From assembly GCA_947629415.1 (NCBI GenBank), contig CANRDP010000005.1:1-56799 (forward strand): 56,799 nucleotides of DNA, in the 5' to 3' direction. The translations under genes and the position numbers were made by a program. The stretch's first letter is position 1. Each line of letters begins with the position of its first letter. Of this stretch, positions 9,607 to 17,119 are shown piece by piece. The stretch is from an uncultured Bacilli bacterium (GTDB taxonomy: Bacteria > Bacillota_I > Bacilli_A > RFN20 > CAG-449). The notes beneath the pieces were generated by a model. It had not been told where the DNA came from. It saw only the letters and a program-made list of their open reading frames with translations, and ran no database searches.

Positions 9607-11004
9607 ATGCCCGAATTACCTGAAGTTGAAACCGTACGTACCTTATTGAGCCGACAAGTTCTTGGAAAAACAATCGATTATGTCGAAATTTTGGATTTCC
9701 ATATGGCACAAAAGTCTACATATCCTTTGACAAAATTAAATCATCAAACCATTCAAAAGATTGCTCGAAGAGGAAAATTTTTAATTTTTTATTTGGATTC
9801 CGATATTTTAATTTCGCATCTTCGTATGGAAGGAAAATATTATCTTCAGGAAGAAACGGAAAAAAATACCAAATATGCACGTATTCTTTTTCATTTTACC
9901 GATCAGACCAAACTCATTTATGATGATATGCGTCGCTTTGGCATTATGGAAGTCTATCCGTTAGAAGAAGAAAAAAATATTCCTTGTTTGAAAAAATTGG
10001 GAAAAGAACCTTTTCAAATAACTCCGGAAGAACTCTTTTTAAAATTACAAAAAAGTACGACAGAAATCAAAGCTTCCTTAATGAATCAATCTTTTCTTGC
10101 AGGAATCGGTAACATTTATGCCGACGAAATTCTTTTTAAAAGCAAAATTTCTCCTTTTCAACCTTCAAATAAGATTACCCTACAAGAATGTGCCTTGTTG
10201 ATTCAAAACGCACAAAATATTTTGAATAGAGCCATTGAACTCGGTGGTTCCACCATTCTTAGCTACCATCCCGGGAAAGGAATCGATGGTCTTTTTCAAG
10301 AAGAATTAAATGTCTATGGAAAAAAAGAAAATATCTGTCCCGATTGTCATCACCATTTAAAAAAAGCACAGATTCATGGTCGTGGATCCACGTATTGTCC
10401 TTTTTGCCAAAAGGTAGCAAAAATCGTGGGAATATATGGTCGAATTGCATCCGGTAAATCCACGGCATTATATTATTTTAAGTCCAAAGGTTACCCTGTT
10501 TTTTCTGCAGACGAAGAAGTGAATAATCTTTATAAAAAAGATAAATTTTTTCAAGCATACTGCCTTCATCTTTTCGGTGAAACGATTTTAAGTACGTATG
10601 GAACCATCAATAAAAGTGTAATTAAAAAAATTATTCTTGAAGATGAAAAGAAAAAGACGGCATTAGAAAATTATATTTATCCGCAAATTGAAAAAAAATT
10701 AAAAATTTTTATCAAAAAAAATCGAAATCAAGAATTTGTTTTTCTGGAGGTCCCTTTACTTTTCGAAGCTCATTGGGATCATTATTGTGATTATATTCTT
10801 GCTCTTGATGCTCCAATAGAAATGCAAATTGCCAATTTAAAGCGAAGAAAATCAAAAACGATATCAAAAGATTTGGAATTTAATGCCTCGCATCAGTTTG
10901 AAAAAAACATAAAAAAATGTACCGATTATCTTTTAAATAATGGTAGTCTTTCGGATTTTCATCAAAAGTTAGAACAATTCTTACAAAAAATAAAAAAAGA
11001 CTGA
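9607..11004 (+). CDS. mutM-coaE: Fused formamidopyrimidine-DNA glycosylase and dephospho-CoA kinase
   Basis: One uninterrupted 465-residue frame joins two housekeeping enzymes. Residues 1-267 are Fpg/MutM, which excises oxidised purines: MPELPEVETV with the catalytic Pro2 and Glu3, ARRGKF, LRMEGKYY, DDMRRFG, AGIGNIYADE, and a zinc finger CPDC (244-247) and CPFC (264-267). Only a few residues later CoaE begins (KIVGIYG), with the P-loop GRIASGKST from 278 and FLEVPLLFEAHWD further on. CoaE phosphorylates dephospho-CoA in the last step of CoA synthesis. I use the ATG at 9607, not the GTG at 9598, because Fpg needs Pro right after Met and AGGTG lies just upstream. Separate genes for these two enzymes are the norm. 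A weak internal GTG (10426) could allow separate CoaE. Confidence 0.93.
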   Translation: MPELPEVETVRTLLSRQVLGKTIDYVEILDFHMAQKSTYPLTKLNHQTIQKIARRGKFLIFYLDSDILISHLRMEGKYYLQEETEKNTKYARILFHFTDQTKLIYDDMRRFGIMEVYPLEEEKNIPCLKKLGKEPFQITPEELFLKLQKSTTEIKASLMNQSFLAGIGNIYADEILFKSKISPFQPSNKITLQECALLIQNAQNILNRAIELGGSTILSYHPGKGIDGLFQEELNVYGKKENICPDCHHHLKKAQIHGRGSTYCPFCQKVAKIVGIYGRIASGKSTALYYFKSKGYPVFSADEEVNNLYKKDKFFQAYCLHLFGETILSTYGTINKSVIKKIILEDEKKKTALENYIYPQIEKKLKIFIKKNRNQEFVFLEVPLLFEAHWDHYCDYILALDAPIEMQIANLKRRKSKTISKDLEFNASHQFEKNIKKCTDYLLNNGSLSDFHQKLEQFLQKIKKD

Positions 11005-11005
11005 T

Positions 11006-11308
11006 TTAAGAAACAACATAAAATTTCCAAATCACTTCTTTTTTCATAAAGAATAGAAGACAAGAAATTTCTTTTTTTAAAACAATTGGTACAATGTTTT
11101 CTTTATTTGTTGCATCAAAATCAAATAAAATCTTATTTTCCATGAGCATTTCTTTTATTTCATCTTTTAATTCAAAATCCTTTTTCAGAGCATCTCTTAA
11201 AACTACTTCCATGGACATTAATTCTTTCATGGTAAGCATATAACTTCCGAGATCGTGAAAAAACAAAAGATTCAGGAAAAAAAGTACCATCAAAGAAAAT
11301 TTTTTCAT
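11006..11308 (-). CDS. Small single-span membrane or secreted protein, last gene of a five-gene operon
   Basis: The protein has 100 residues. An N-terminal hydrophobic helix (about residues 3-22, FSLMVLFFLNLLFF) is followed by a short helical and beta segment outside the membrane. I recognise no family. The ATG at 11308 is preceded by GGAGG; a longer upstream frame would merely read the preceding gene out of frame. The start overlaps the stop of the polytopic membrane protein by 4 bases (ATGA), so the two are coupled. A small protein with one N-terminal helix next to a GspF/TadC-like protein could be a pilin-like component, but no prepilin cleavage motif is clear. Confidence 0.7.
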   Translation of the reverse strand: MKKFSLMVLFFLNLLFFHDLGSYMLTMKELMSMEVVLRDALKKDFELKDEIKEMLMENKILFDFDATNKENIVPIVLKKEISCLLFFMKKEVIWKFYVVS

Positions 11309-12348
11309 AAATAAAAACCTCCATAGATAATGAAAAGAAAAAATGCTCCGTTTAAAAGAAAAGGAAAAAGAGAAAACCAAGAAAACTTTTCTTTCTTTTC
11401 TATGACGGGAACTTCTTTACACAAATGTGTTTCTTTAATGGAATGAGAAATATAAAGAATACTTTTTTGTTCCTCTTTACTTAAAGTAGAAAAAAACGAT
11501 AGAAATTTTTCACTATTTTCTCCCAAAAGAAGATCTCGTTTTTTCCAAAAAGAAAATCCGTAATCTTTCGAAATTTCACAAGCTTTTTCAAAAGCTTCAT
11601 AAGGCTTTAGAAATTGACCATATGCCCGAAAATAAGTTAAAAGCTCTTCTATTTTCAATTTCCTTTCTTTTTCTTCTTCATATTGGATAAACATCGGTCC
11701 GAAGATAAAAAGAAGAAAAAGAATTCCAAAATAAATGCTCCCCACAAAAGAAGAACAAAGAGGAGCAAAAAAAGAATGATTCAAAAGAAGAAAGATATGA
11801 AGAAAAGAAAAGAACAACGTCATGACATAAAAAGAAAAAAGATTGGATACATATCGTTTTATCTCATCTTTTTTCTCCGGAAATAAAATATTCATTACAG
11901 CGATTAAACGATCATAAGAATTAATCTTTGAAAGTGCAACAAGAAAAACTTCCAAAGCAGGATCTTCGTATCGTGTTCTCAATTTGGCATATAATTTTTT
12001 TATATCGTTTTCTTTTTTTTCATTTGCTGCCATTTTTAAAATACTCTTTAAGGAATCTTTCTTCCAAAAGCATAAAACACGATGTGCAAAATCGAATAAG
12101 TTCTCTTTATTTTCTATTTTTTTTAAATAGGGATATATTCGAAAAATCATAAAAAACATTTCAAAAAGAAGATAAAGTAATCCAATACCAAGAGAAAGAA
12201 AAAAATTATGAAATAAAAAATCAAAGAAGAGAAAAAAACAGATACTAATGAAAAAAATCAAAAGACTTAAGAGAAAAATCCGGTATAATAAAGTGTCTTT
12301 TTGATGTGCCCTTTGATGTAGTGAACTGCGATGGATATGGAATTGCAT
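11305..12348 (-). CDS. Polytopic membrane protein, possibly GspF/TadC-like platform protein
   Basis: This 347-residue protein has two hydrophobic segments at about 22-70, a cytosolic helical region (75-165), two more spans (about 168-215), a second cytosolic helical stretch and a C-terminal span (about 325-347). The second stretch (KIEELLTYFRAYGQFLKPYEA) recalls the half-domain of type II secretion F / TadB-TadC platform proteins, where a helix pair precedes a terminal membrane span. This is inference from topology and pattern only. The ATG at 12348 has a strong AAGGAG site, so its 82-base overlap with the preceding gene looks genuine. Confidence 0.7.
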   Translation of the reverse strand: MQFHIHRSSLHQRAHQKDTLLYRIFLLSLLIFFISICFFLFFDFLFHNFFLSLGIGLLYLLFEMFFMIFRIYPYLKKIENKENLFDFAHRVLCFWKKDSLKSILKMAANEKKENDIKKLYAKLRTRYEDPALEVFLVALSKINSYDRLIAVMNILFPEKKDEIKRYVSNLFSFYVMTLFFSFLHIFLLLNHSFFAPLCSSFVGSIYFGILFLLFIFGPMFIQYEEEKERKLKIEELLTYFRAYGQFLKPYEAFEKACEISKDYGFSFWKKRDLLLGENSEKFLSFFSTLSKEEQKSILYISHSIKETHLCKEVPVIEKKEKFSWFSLFPFLLNGAFFLFIIYGGFYL

Positions 12349-12629
12349 TGTTGATTCTCCTTATAGTCATAATGAATTTTTGTTTGAAGAAAAGATAAAC
12401 CATAATCTTCCTTTAATTTCGTTAAAGAGGAAAGAAAAAAGGTTTCAAAGATATCTTCCGAAAAAGAAAATCGTTCTTCTTTTTCTTCAATACTCTGTTG
12501 CAAAGATAGCTCAAAACTATAACGAATTTCATTTTCTGTTTGATGAAGAAAAAGATGTACTTGAGTAAAAAGAAAAATTCCCAAAGAAAGAAAAATCATT
12601 CCTCCGCTATATAAAAAACTCTTTTTCAT
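12267..12629 (-). CDS. Single-span protein, possibly pseudopilin or TadE-like
   Basis: The protein has 120 residues: a short N-terminus (MKKSFLYSGG), one hydrophobic helix (about 9-28), then an amphipathic helical stretch rich in Glu and Gln, and a beta-rich end. This N-anchored helix plus small globular domain is the architecture of minor pilins and TadE-like proteins. No G-F-x-x-x-E cleavage site is evident, so the assignment is tentative. It overlaps the upstream secreted-protein gene by 23 bases and the downstream polytopic gene by 82 bases, in a different frame each time. Confidence 0.65.
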   Translation of the reverse strand: MKKSFLYSGGMIFLSLGIFLFTQVHLFLHQTENEIRYSFELSLQQSIEEKEERFSFSEDIFETFFLSSLTKLKEDYGLSFLQTKIHYDYKENQQCNSISIAVHYIKGHIKKTLYYTGFFS

Positions 12630-13446
12630 AAAAATCTATCTTCTTTTCTTCCGTTGTTATGGAAAGTCCTTCTTTTATTGCTTTTTCTATTTGTATGGAA
12701 AAAGGATAATGAAAGACCATAATGCCAATATGATACTCTACTTCACAAAGAAGAGTTCCTTGAATATCTCTTCGTGGAATAATAACACTATTTTGTATTC
12801 CATCCTTTGTTTGAATCCATTTTCCGTTTTTGGTATATTGATATCCATTTGCCAATTCGAAAGAATAGATTTTTTCTTTTTCCACGGCTTTCAAAGGGAA
12901 CACATATTTTCCATCAAAAGGAATATCAGGGAATAAATCTCCTTTATCAAAAATTTTTAATTTTCCCGAAACAGATAAATTTCCATCATAAAAAAAGGAG
13001 CCATAAAATGCATTTGGTATTTCTTTTAAAAATTCTCTTTGAAATTCATTTGGCAAAGATGAGAAACGAATCGTTTTGCAAAATGTGTTCTCAACGTAAC
13101 AATTCACTTGTTGTGTTTTTAAAATATACCCGATGGAATATTGTTTCTCCTCTACTTTTATATCTTGTTTTTTATAGGTATTGATAAGATCAACAACCAC
13201 AGAAGAAGTTTTTGTTTTTGCAACTATTGTCATGCTTGAACCAATATTGTCAATCGGAATAGACAGTGTATTCCCCGAATAAACCGTATCCCTCTGATTC
13301 AATTCATAAAAAAGTATTTCTCCTTCTGGAGCATTGAACTCTAAAATAATACTCTTATTTTTATATTCCTTTGTTTTGACAAACCAGATTTTTGATGGTA
13401 CAGATAATGTTATAACGAATAATGCAACCATTATTCCATTAAACAT
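12607..13446 (-). CDS. Secreted or membrane-anchored beta-rich protein of the five-gene operon
   Basis: The protein has 279 residues. An N-terminal hydrophobic segment (MFNGIMVALFVITLSV) acts as signal or anchor, followed by a largely beta-strand extracellular region (residues about 25-260) with two Cys close together (CYVENTFC) that could form a disulfide. No family was recognised. The ATG at 13446 follows TGAGGA at good spacing and overlaps the first gene of the operon by 16 bases. Context suggests it works with the neighbouring membrane proteins at the cell surface. Confidence 0.75.
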   Translation of the reverse strand: MFNGIMVALFVITLSVPSKIWFVKTKEYKNKSIILEFNAPEGEILFYELNQRDTVYSGNTLSIPIDNIGSSMTIVAKTKTSSVVVDLINTYKKQDIKVEEKQYSIGYILKTQQVNCYVENTFCKTIRFSSLPNEFQREFLKEIPNAFYGSFFYDGNLSVSGKLKIFDKGDLFPDIPFDGKYVFPLKAVEKEKIYSFELANGYQYTKNGKWIQTKDGIQNSVIIPRRDIQGTLLCEVEYHIGIMVFHYPFSIQIEKAIKEGLSITTEEKKIDFYEKEFFI

Positions 13447-13787
13447 AAAAATTCCTCAATGGCCTTTTTTCTCAGGCGATAAAACGAGGAACGAGTGTAG
13501 TATCGCATCCACCAAAATCGTTCCACTTGAAAGAAATATTCCTTCCAAAGAATCATCGCTTTTTTCTTTTCCATGCAGGATAAAGCAAAATTCACTTTTA
13601 AAATAAAACGTTTCCCTTCATTTTTTTCACCTTGCGATGCTCTTAATAATTCTTTTGCTTCTTGATTCGGATCGAAAAAAAGATTTTCCTCCTCTGCAAA
13701 AGATCGTTCATTCATGCATGCCGTTAAATTCTTCTTGTATTTTAAAGCATACTTTTTCACTTCAAAATCAGATATTCTACTAACCAT
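13431..13787 (-). CDS. Small helix-turn-helix-like protein (possible sigma-region-4 or ArpU-type regulator)
   Basis: This 118-residue soluble protein is the first gene of the operon. The C-terminal 40 residues (from WKEYFFQVERFWWMRYYTR to RLRKKAIEEFL) resemble the DNA-recognition helices of sigma-70 region 4 and ArpU-like proteins, and the pattern W-x-x-x-Y-x-x-S-S-x-Y-R-L-R-x-x-A recalls small mollicute proteins of the MG284/MPN403 type. That link is from memory and untested. The ATG follows a near-perfect AGGAGGT site. As the leading gene it may control the operon or act as a dedicated transcription factor. Confidence 0.65.
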   Translation of the reverse strand: MVSRISDFEVKKYALKYKKNLTACMNERSFAEEENLFFDPNQEAKELLRASQGEKNEGKRFILKVNFALSCMEKKKAMILWKEYFFQVERFWWMRYYTRSSFYRLRKKAIEEFLCLME

Positions 13788-13887
13788 TTTTAACCTCCTG
13801 AATAATTTGACAATACAAAAAAATTATTCCTATTTACATAAATTTTTCAAGATATTTTCAAAAGAAATGTTTTGTTTCATTTTTGTG

Positions 13888-13907
13888 CACATTTCGTTTC
13901 AAATGTG
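13888..13907. promoter_or_regulatory. 20-bp inverted repeat, candidate operator
   Basis: CACATTT and AAATGTG are perfect inverted arms around a 6-base centre (CGTTTC), in the leader of the five-gene operon about 100 bases before its first start codon. The size and symmetry fit a dimeric repressor site; the protein is unknown. Confidence 0.4.
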
Positions 13908-13986
13908 ATAAGGAATTTCCCATTTTTTTCCTTCTTTTTAAAAAGGCCCTTTTTGGTGTAAAATTATCGGCAAAATGTCTTTTCAC

Positions 13987-14014
13987 TTTATATAAATCGA
14001 ATTTACTTTGTCAT
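13987..14014 (-). promoter_or_regulatory. Predicted promoter of the five-gene operon
   Basis: On the minus strand ATGACA (14009-14014) and TATAAA (13987-13992) are 16 bases apart, giving a leader of about 195 bases. The -35 box lies inside the 22-base repeat (13999-14020). Confidence 0.4.
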
Positions 14015-14020
14015 TTAACT
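13999..14020. repeat. 22-base repeat, copy 1
   Basis: The sequence starting GAATTTACTTTG and ending TCATTTAACT is identical to 56551-56572, 42.5 kb away, and in the same orientation. Both copies lie upstream of minus-strand genes. A shared operator or promoter element is possible. Confidence 0.55.
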
Positions 14021-14047
14021 TCTTTTTTTTAATTACTACCGCGATAC

Positions 14048-14076
14048 TTGATTTTACTTAAAAAAATACTTATACT
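14048..14076 (+). promoter_or_regulatory. Predicted promoter of the thioredoxin-like lipoprotein
   Basis: TTGATT (14048-14053) and TATACT (14071-14076) are 17 bases apart, with a GGAGG ribosome site at 14091-14095 and ATG at 14104. Confidence 0.7.
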
Positions 14077-14103
14077 CTAAACAAAAGAACGGAGGTAAAA
14101 CAG

Positions 14104-15084
14104 ATGAAAAAATCAATAATTTTTACTATTCCCTGCCTTTTATTCTTTTCTTCTTGTTCCAATGAGTCGGAAAATGAAAAGATATTATCCTATTTTCATG
14201 AAGATTTAACTTCTTTTGTTTATACGAATGATCAAGAATTAAAATTACTATCCACGAATAAAGAAGATTTTATTTTATTTGTTTTTTCGGATTGCGGTTG
14301 CGGAGGACATACCGATTCCGTATTTACTACCATGCAAAAATATATTTCGGAAACACACCGATTGATTTATGCCATCGGAGATACCGATTATAAACAACTG
14401 CCCATTTCTTTGAGTGAAACTTTTCCTCTTTATCCCCAAAATGCAACAGAAGAAATCGAAACTATGCCGGCACTTTATTTTTATAAGAATGGAGAACGGA
14501 TTTTTTCACAAAATTATAATGAATCCATGTTGCAATTGGATACCCTATCCACCATAATTGAAAATAAAACAACACCCCATGGCCTTTATCTTTTGAATGA
14601 TCTCGATTCTTATACGTATAAAGGATATGATTTTTTCAAAATAAAAGAAAATTCAACGACATTATTAGACGAAAAAATTTCGCAGAATGAGTGTTCTATT
14701 TTATATTCTTGGAAATCTTGTGGAGATTGTTATTCTTTAAAACAAATTTTAAGTTCTTATTATTTGGAACAACAAACAAAATTATATTTTTTTGAAGTGA
14801 ATTACTATCGTAATGGGGAAAATAAAGCAACCTTGTGGGATAATGGTTTCCCCGTGAAATATCAATTTTCCGATTATCGTGGAGGAAAGGTACCTTCCAT
14901 TGTCCATTATAAAGATTCTCAACGTATCTCTTTTTTGGTCTATCATAATGATGTCGTGACCGACGGAATCGTTACCGAATCCTTCTTTGAAGAATTGATC
15001 GGCAGTCAAAAAACAGAAGAAGAACGGGAGCAATACCATCAAGAAAAAGTGGTGGAATATCTAAAAGATTTGGAGAATAAATGA
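14104..15084 (+). CDS. Lipoprotein with two thioredoxin-like domains
   Basis: This 326-residue lipoprotein has lipobox FFSSC with Cys18. It carries two thioredoxin-fold stretches. The first has FVFSDCGCGGH near residue 60, with a C-x-C arrangement, and a MPALYFYKNGER strand after the cis-Pro position (about 122-133). The second has a canonical C-x-x-C, WKSCGDCYSL (about 205), and KVPSIVHYK (about 265). It is probably an extracytoplasmic thiol-disulfide exchange protein, with substrates unknown. It overlaps the following DUF3267-type gene by 4 bases (ATGA), so the two form an operon. The last 25 residues are highly charged. Confidence 0.75.
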   Translation: MKKSIIFTIPCLLFFSSCSNESENEKILSYFHEDLTSFVYTNDQELKLLSTNKEDFILFVFSDCGCGGHTDSVFTTMQKYISETHRLIYAIGDTDYKQLPISLSETFPLYPQNATEEIETMPALYFYKNGERIFSQNYNESMLQLDTLSTIIENKTTPHGLYLLNDLDSYTYKGYDFFKIKENSTTLLDEKISQNECSILYSWKSCGDCYSLKQILSSYYLEQQTKLYFFEVNYYRNGENKATLWDNGFPVKYQFSDYRGGKVPSIVHYKDSQRISFLVYHNDVVTDGIVTESFFEELIGSQKTEEEREQYHQEKVVEYLKDLENK

Positions 15085-15860
15085 TGAAATTAGAAGAACT
15101 GGATGAAAAATACGGATTATATAAAACAATTGATATCCTCAAGGACTCCCGTATCAATATTTTTTGTAAAGCTGGAGGAGGATTTTTATTCTTTACACTA
15201 CTTATTGTCGGTTATTTTATCGATAATCAAAATCTTCTATTCCCGTTTTCAAGAGATTATACGTTAATTATTCAATATGCTTCATTAATTATCGGATTCA
15301 TTCTTTATGCATTTCTTCATGAACTCCTTCATTTCATTGCTGCGAAAATAACAAAAATCCAAGTAAAGTTTGTTCCTTCCGGCTTATTTCCCTACACAAC
15401 GATTCAAGGAGATATTACCTCAAAGAAAAAATATTTTTTCTTTGTATTGGCTCCTTTTGTTCTTTTCACTCTTCTTTTGATTCCCGCGGTAATTTTAACA
15501 AAAATTTTTGCTCCTAATTGGTTTTGGCTTCCTTATATTATTCTCATGCAAAATATTGCGACATCCTCCGGTGATTTCGTGGCTATCTTCTATTTAAATC
15601 GCTATCATGATTGCTTTGTTCAGGATGACGATGAACGTATTCTCGTTTATATTCCCACAGAAGATTTTTCAATTTATCACGAAAAAGAAAAAGCATTTTA
15701 TGAAAAGAAAATGGCCAAAAAAGAAAAAAAGCGCCTTCGAAAAAAACGTTTTCAAGATGCTGCTAAATTAGGAAAAGATTTGGCAAAAAGTCAAAAAGAA
15801 AATCCCCATGAAGATGAGGATTCCAATGATTTAGATGATTTATCGAAATTAGATATGTAA
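15081..15860 (+). CDS. DUF3267-type membrane zincin protease, putative
   Basis: The protein has 259 residues with four or five membrane spans (about 30-47, 63-84, 110-135, 140-160). A zinc-binding HELLH motif (near 88, AFLHELLHFIAAK) sits at the end of the second span. The later NIATSSGDF matches the N-x-x-x-S-G-D signature of DUF3267 proteins, which are regarded as putative intramembrane zinc peptidases. The C-terminal 70 residues are very basic and then acidic, and are likely cytosolic. It is translated with the thioredoxin-like lipoprotein. The substrate is unknown; the pairing hints at surface-protein maturation. Confidence 0.75.
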   Translation: MMKLEELDEKYGLYKTIDILKDSRINIFCKAGGGFLFFTLLIVGYFIDNQNLLFPFSRDYTLIIQYASLIIGFILYAFLHELLHFIAAKITKIQVKFVPSGLFPYTTIQGDITSKKKYFFFVLAPFVLFTLLLIPAVILTKIFAPNWFWLPYIILMQNIATSSGDFVAIFYLNRYHDCFVQDDDERILVYIPTEDFSIYHEKEKAFYEKKMAKKEKKRLRKKRFQDAAKLGKDLAKSQKENPHEDEDSNDLDDLSKLDM

Positions 15861-15861
15861 G

Positions 15862-16317
15862 CTAGGATAGATTTGCCAATAAAAGGAAAACTCCCACGAT
15901 TGCAGCAATATCCAAAACAATACTTAAAATCAAGGCGATAAAACCAATCGCCTTTTTATTTAGTCTTAATTGATAAATTGCATAAACGAAAGCCGGAAGG
16001 GCAGCCGATACATAAGAAACAATAGACATGGAAAAGAAAATAATGATGCCAAAAAAAGTAAGAATAATAAGGAAAACTCCTTGAATAAAGCCCTCATCAC
16101 CCGATCCACTCAAACCATGAAAACATAGAATACCTAAGTAAAAAAATCCGATCGTCAATAAAGAACCGATAACACTTAAAGCAATACTACTTGCTCCAAA
16201 TGAGGTACTTGTTTCTTTGCGACCTTGTTGTATAATACGATCATATTTCAAAGAAATTTTTGTCCAAAAATAGAATACTTTTTTTATTAACGAAAATATG
16301 CCAAGAAAAATTTTCAT
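15862..16317 (-). CDS. Small membrane protein, function unknown
   Basis: The protein has 151 residues: a basic N-terminal amphipathic segment, then three hydrophobic spans (about 48-68, 79-112, 127-149). The ATG follows AGGAGAG. It converges tail to tail with the zincin gene, 1 base apart. No conserved motif is recognised. Confidence 0.65.
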   Translation of the reverse strand: MKIFLGIFSLIKKVFYFWTKISLKYDRIIQQGRKETSTSFGASSIALSVIGSLLTIGFFYLGILCFHGLSGSGDEGFIQGVFLIILTFFGIIIFFSMSIVSYVSAALPAFVYAIYQLRLNKKAIGFIALILSIVLDIAAIVGVFLLLANLS

Positions 16318-16415
16318 ACATCTCTCCTTTTTTTTATGATAACATATTTTTCTATTTGAAAATAGAATTCTTATTTTATTTTAAAGGAGAAAAGAAAATA
16401 CTTTTATTTTGTGCT

Positions 16416-16443
16416 ATTAAAAAAAGCGGTATAAAACCGCTTT
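16416..16443 (-). terminator. Rho-independent terminator
   Basis: An 8-bp stem (16423-16430 with 16436-16443) closes a 5-base loop. On the minus strand it runs into T's. It ends transcription from the gene at 16459-16914. Confidence 0.85.
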
Positions 16444-16458
16444 AAATTCCATAATTTT

Positions 16459-16914
16459 TTAAGATTCATTTACAATCTTTAAAAACTTTTTCCATAATTT
16501 TGTTTTTTTGAGATGTCGTATGGAAAATCCGTCTTCATAATAGAAATATAATTTCCCATGATGTTGCTTCAAAAGGCTGGAATGAACAAGGTTACTAAGA
16601 TCGATACTCATTTCCGCGTGAGGAGCAATTTCAATACTCGCTTGCTCCGTCATGGAAGGATGAGCAAGAGGTACATGATAAGGGTGCACCATTAATCCAT
16701 AGTTTTTTATAAAAGTACCCTTTCCCCTTGTATTTCTCAAAGTAACAATATAATGTGTTTCTTTTTTAAAGATATCGGTATCAATTTGTTCATTGATAAC
16801 AAGTCTTCCGCTATGTAACATTCTTTGAATAAGAAGAATCAAAAAAAGAAGGAAAAAGAAGGAAAGAACAATTATGAAAATCGTTAAAATTAAAGATAAA
16901 GTCGATTCGCTCAT
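16459..16914 (-). CDS. Membrane-anchored protein with one span, function unknown
   Basis: The protein has 151 residues starting MSESTLSL. One long hydrophobic helix (about 6-30) is followed by a basic, beta-rich domain of about 115 residues. The ATG at 16914 was chosen because GGAGG lies directly upstream, and the longer frame to 16962 has no ribosome site. No family was recognised. It stands alone between terminators. Confidence 0.7.
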   Translation of the reverse strand: MSESTLSLILTIFIIVLSFFFLLFLILLIQRMLHSGRLVINEQIDTDIFKKETHYIVTLRNTRGKGTFIKNYGLMVHPYHVPLAHPSMTEQASIEIAPHAEMSIDLSNLVHSSLLKQHHGKLYFYYEDGFSIRHLKKTKLWKKFLKIVNES

Positions 16915-17081
16915 TTTAAATCCTCCGAACTTAGTATTTTCGTTTGAAGGAAAAATATGCAAATTGATCCTTATCTTATTCCATTAAATTTTACGATCAA
17001 AAATCAAAAGAATTTTTCGAATAAATTTCTTCTTGTATTTTACCCAAAATCTATCTTTTCTTATAGAAAACTTTTTCCGAT

Positions 17082-17107
17082 AAAAAGAGGATCCCATAAG
17101 GATCCTC
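17082..17107 (-). terminator. Rho-independent terminator
   Basis: A perfect 8-bp stem GAGGATCC/GGATCCTC with a 5-base loop and a T-tract on the minus strand, just past the gene ending at 17120. Confidence 0.88.
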
Positions 17108-17119
17108 CAAAAGTATTTC

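Larger units (their letters stand above)
13788..14103. other. Divergent intergenic region (316 bp) with regulatory dyads
   Basis: It separates the five-gene minus operon from the plus-strand thioredoxin-like lipoprotein. It holds the 20-bp dyad at 13888-13907, an AAAAAGG/CCTTTTT palindrome at 13940-13954, a minus-strand promoter (13987-14014), a 22-base sequence repeated at the window's far end, and a plus-strand promoter (14048-14076). No gene is seen in it. Confidence 0.6.
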
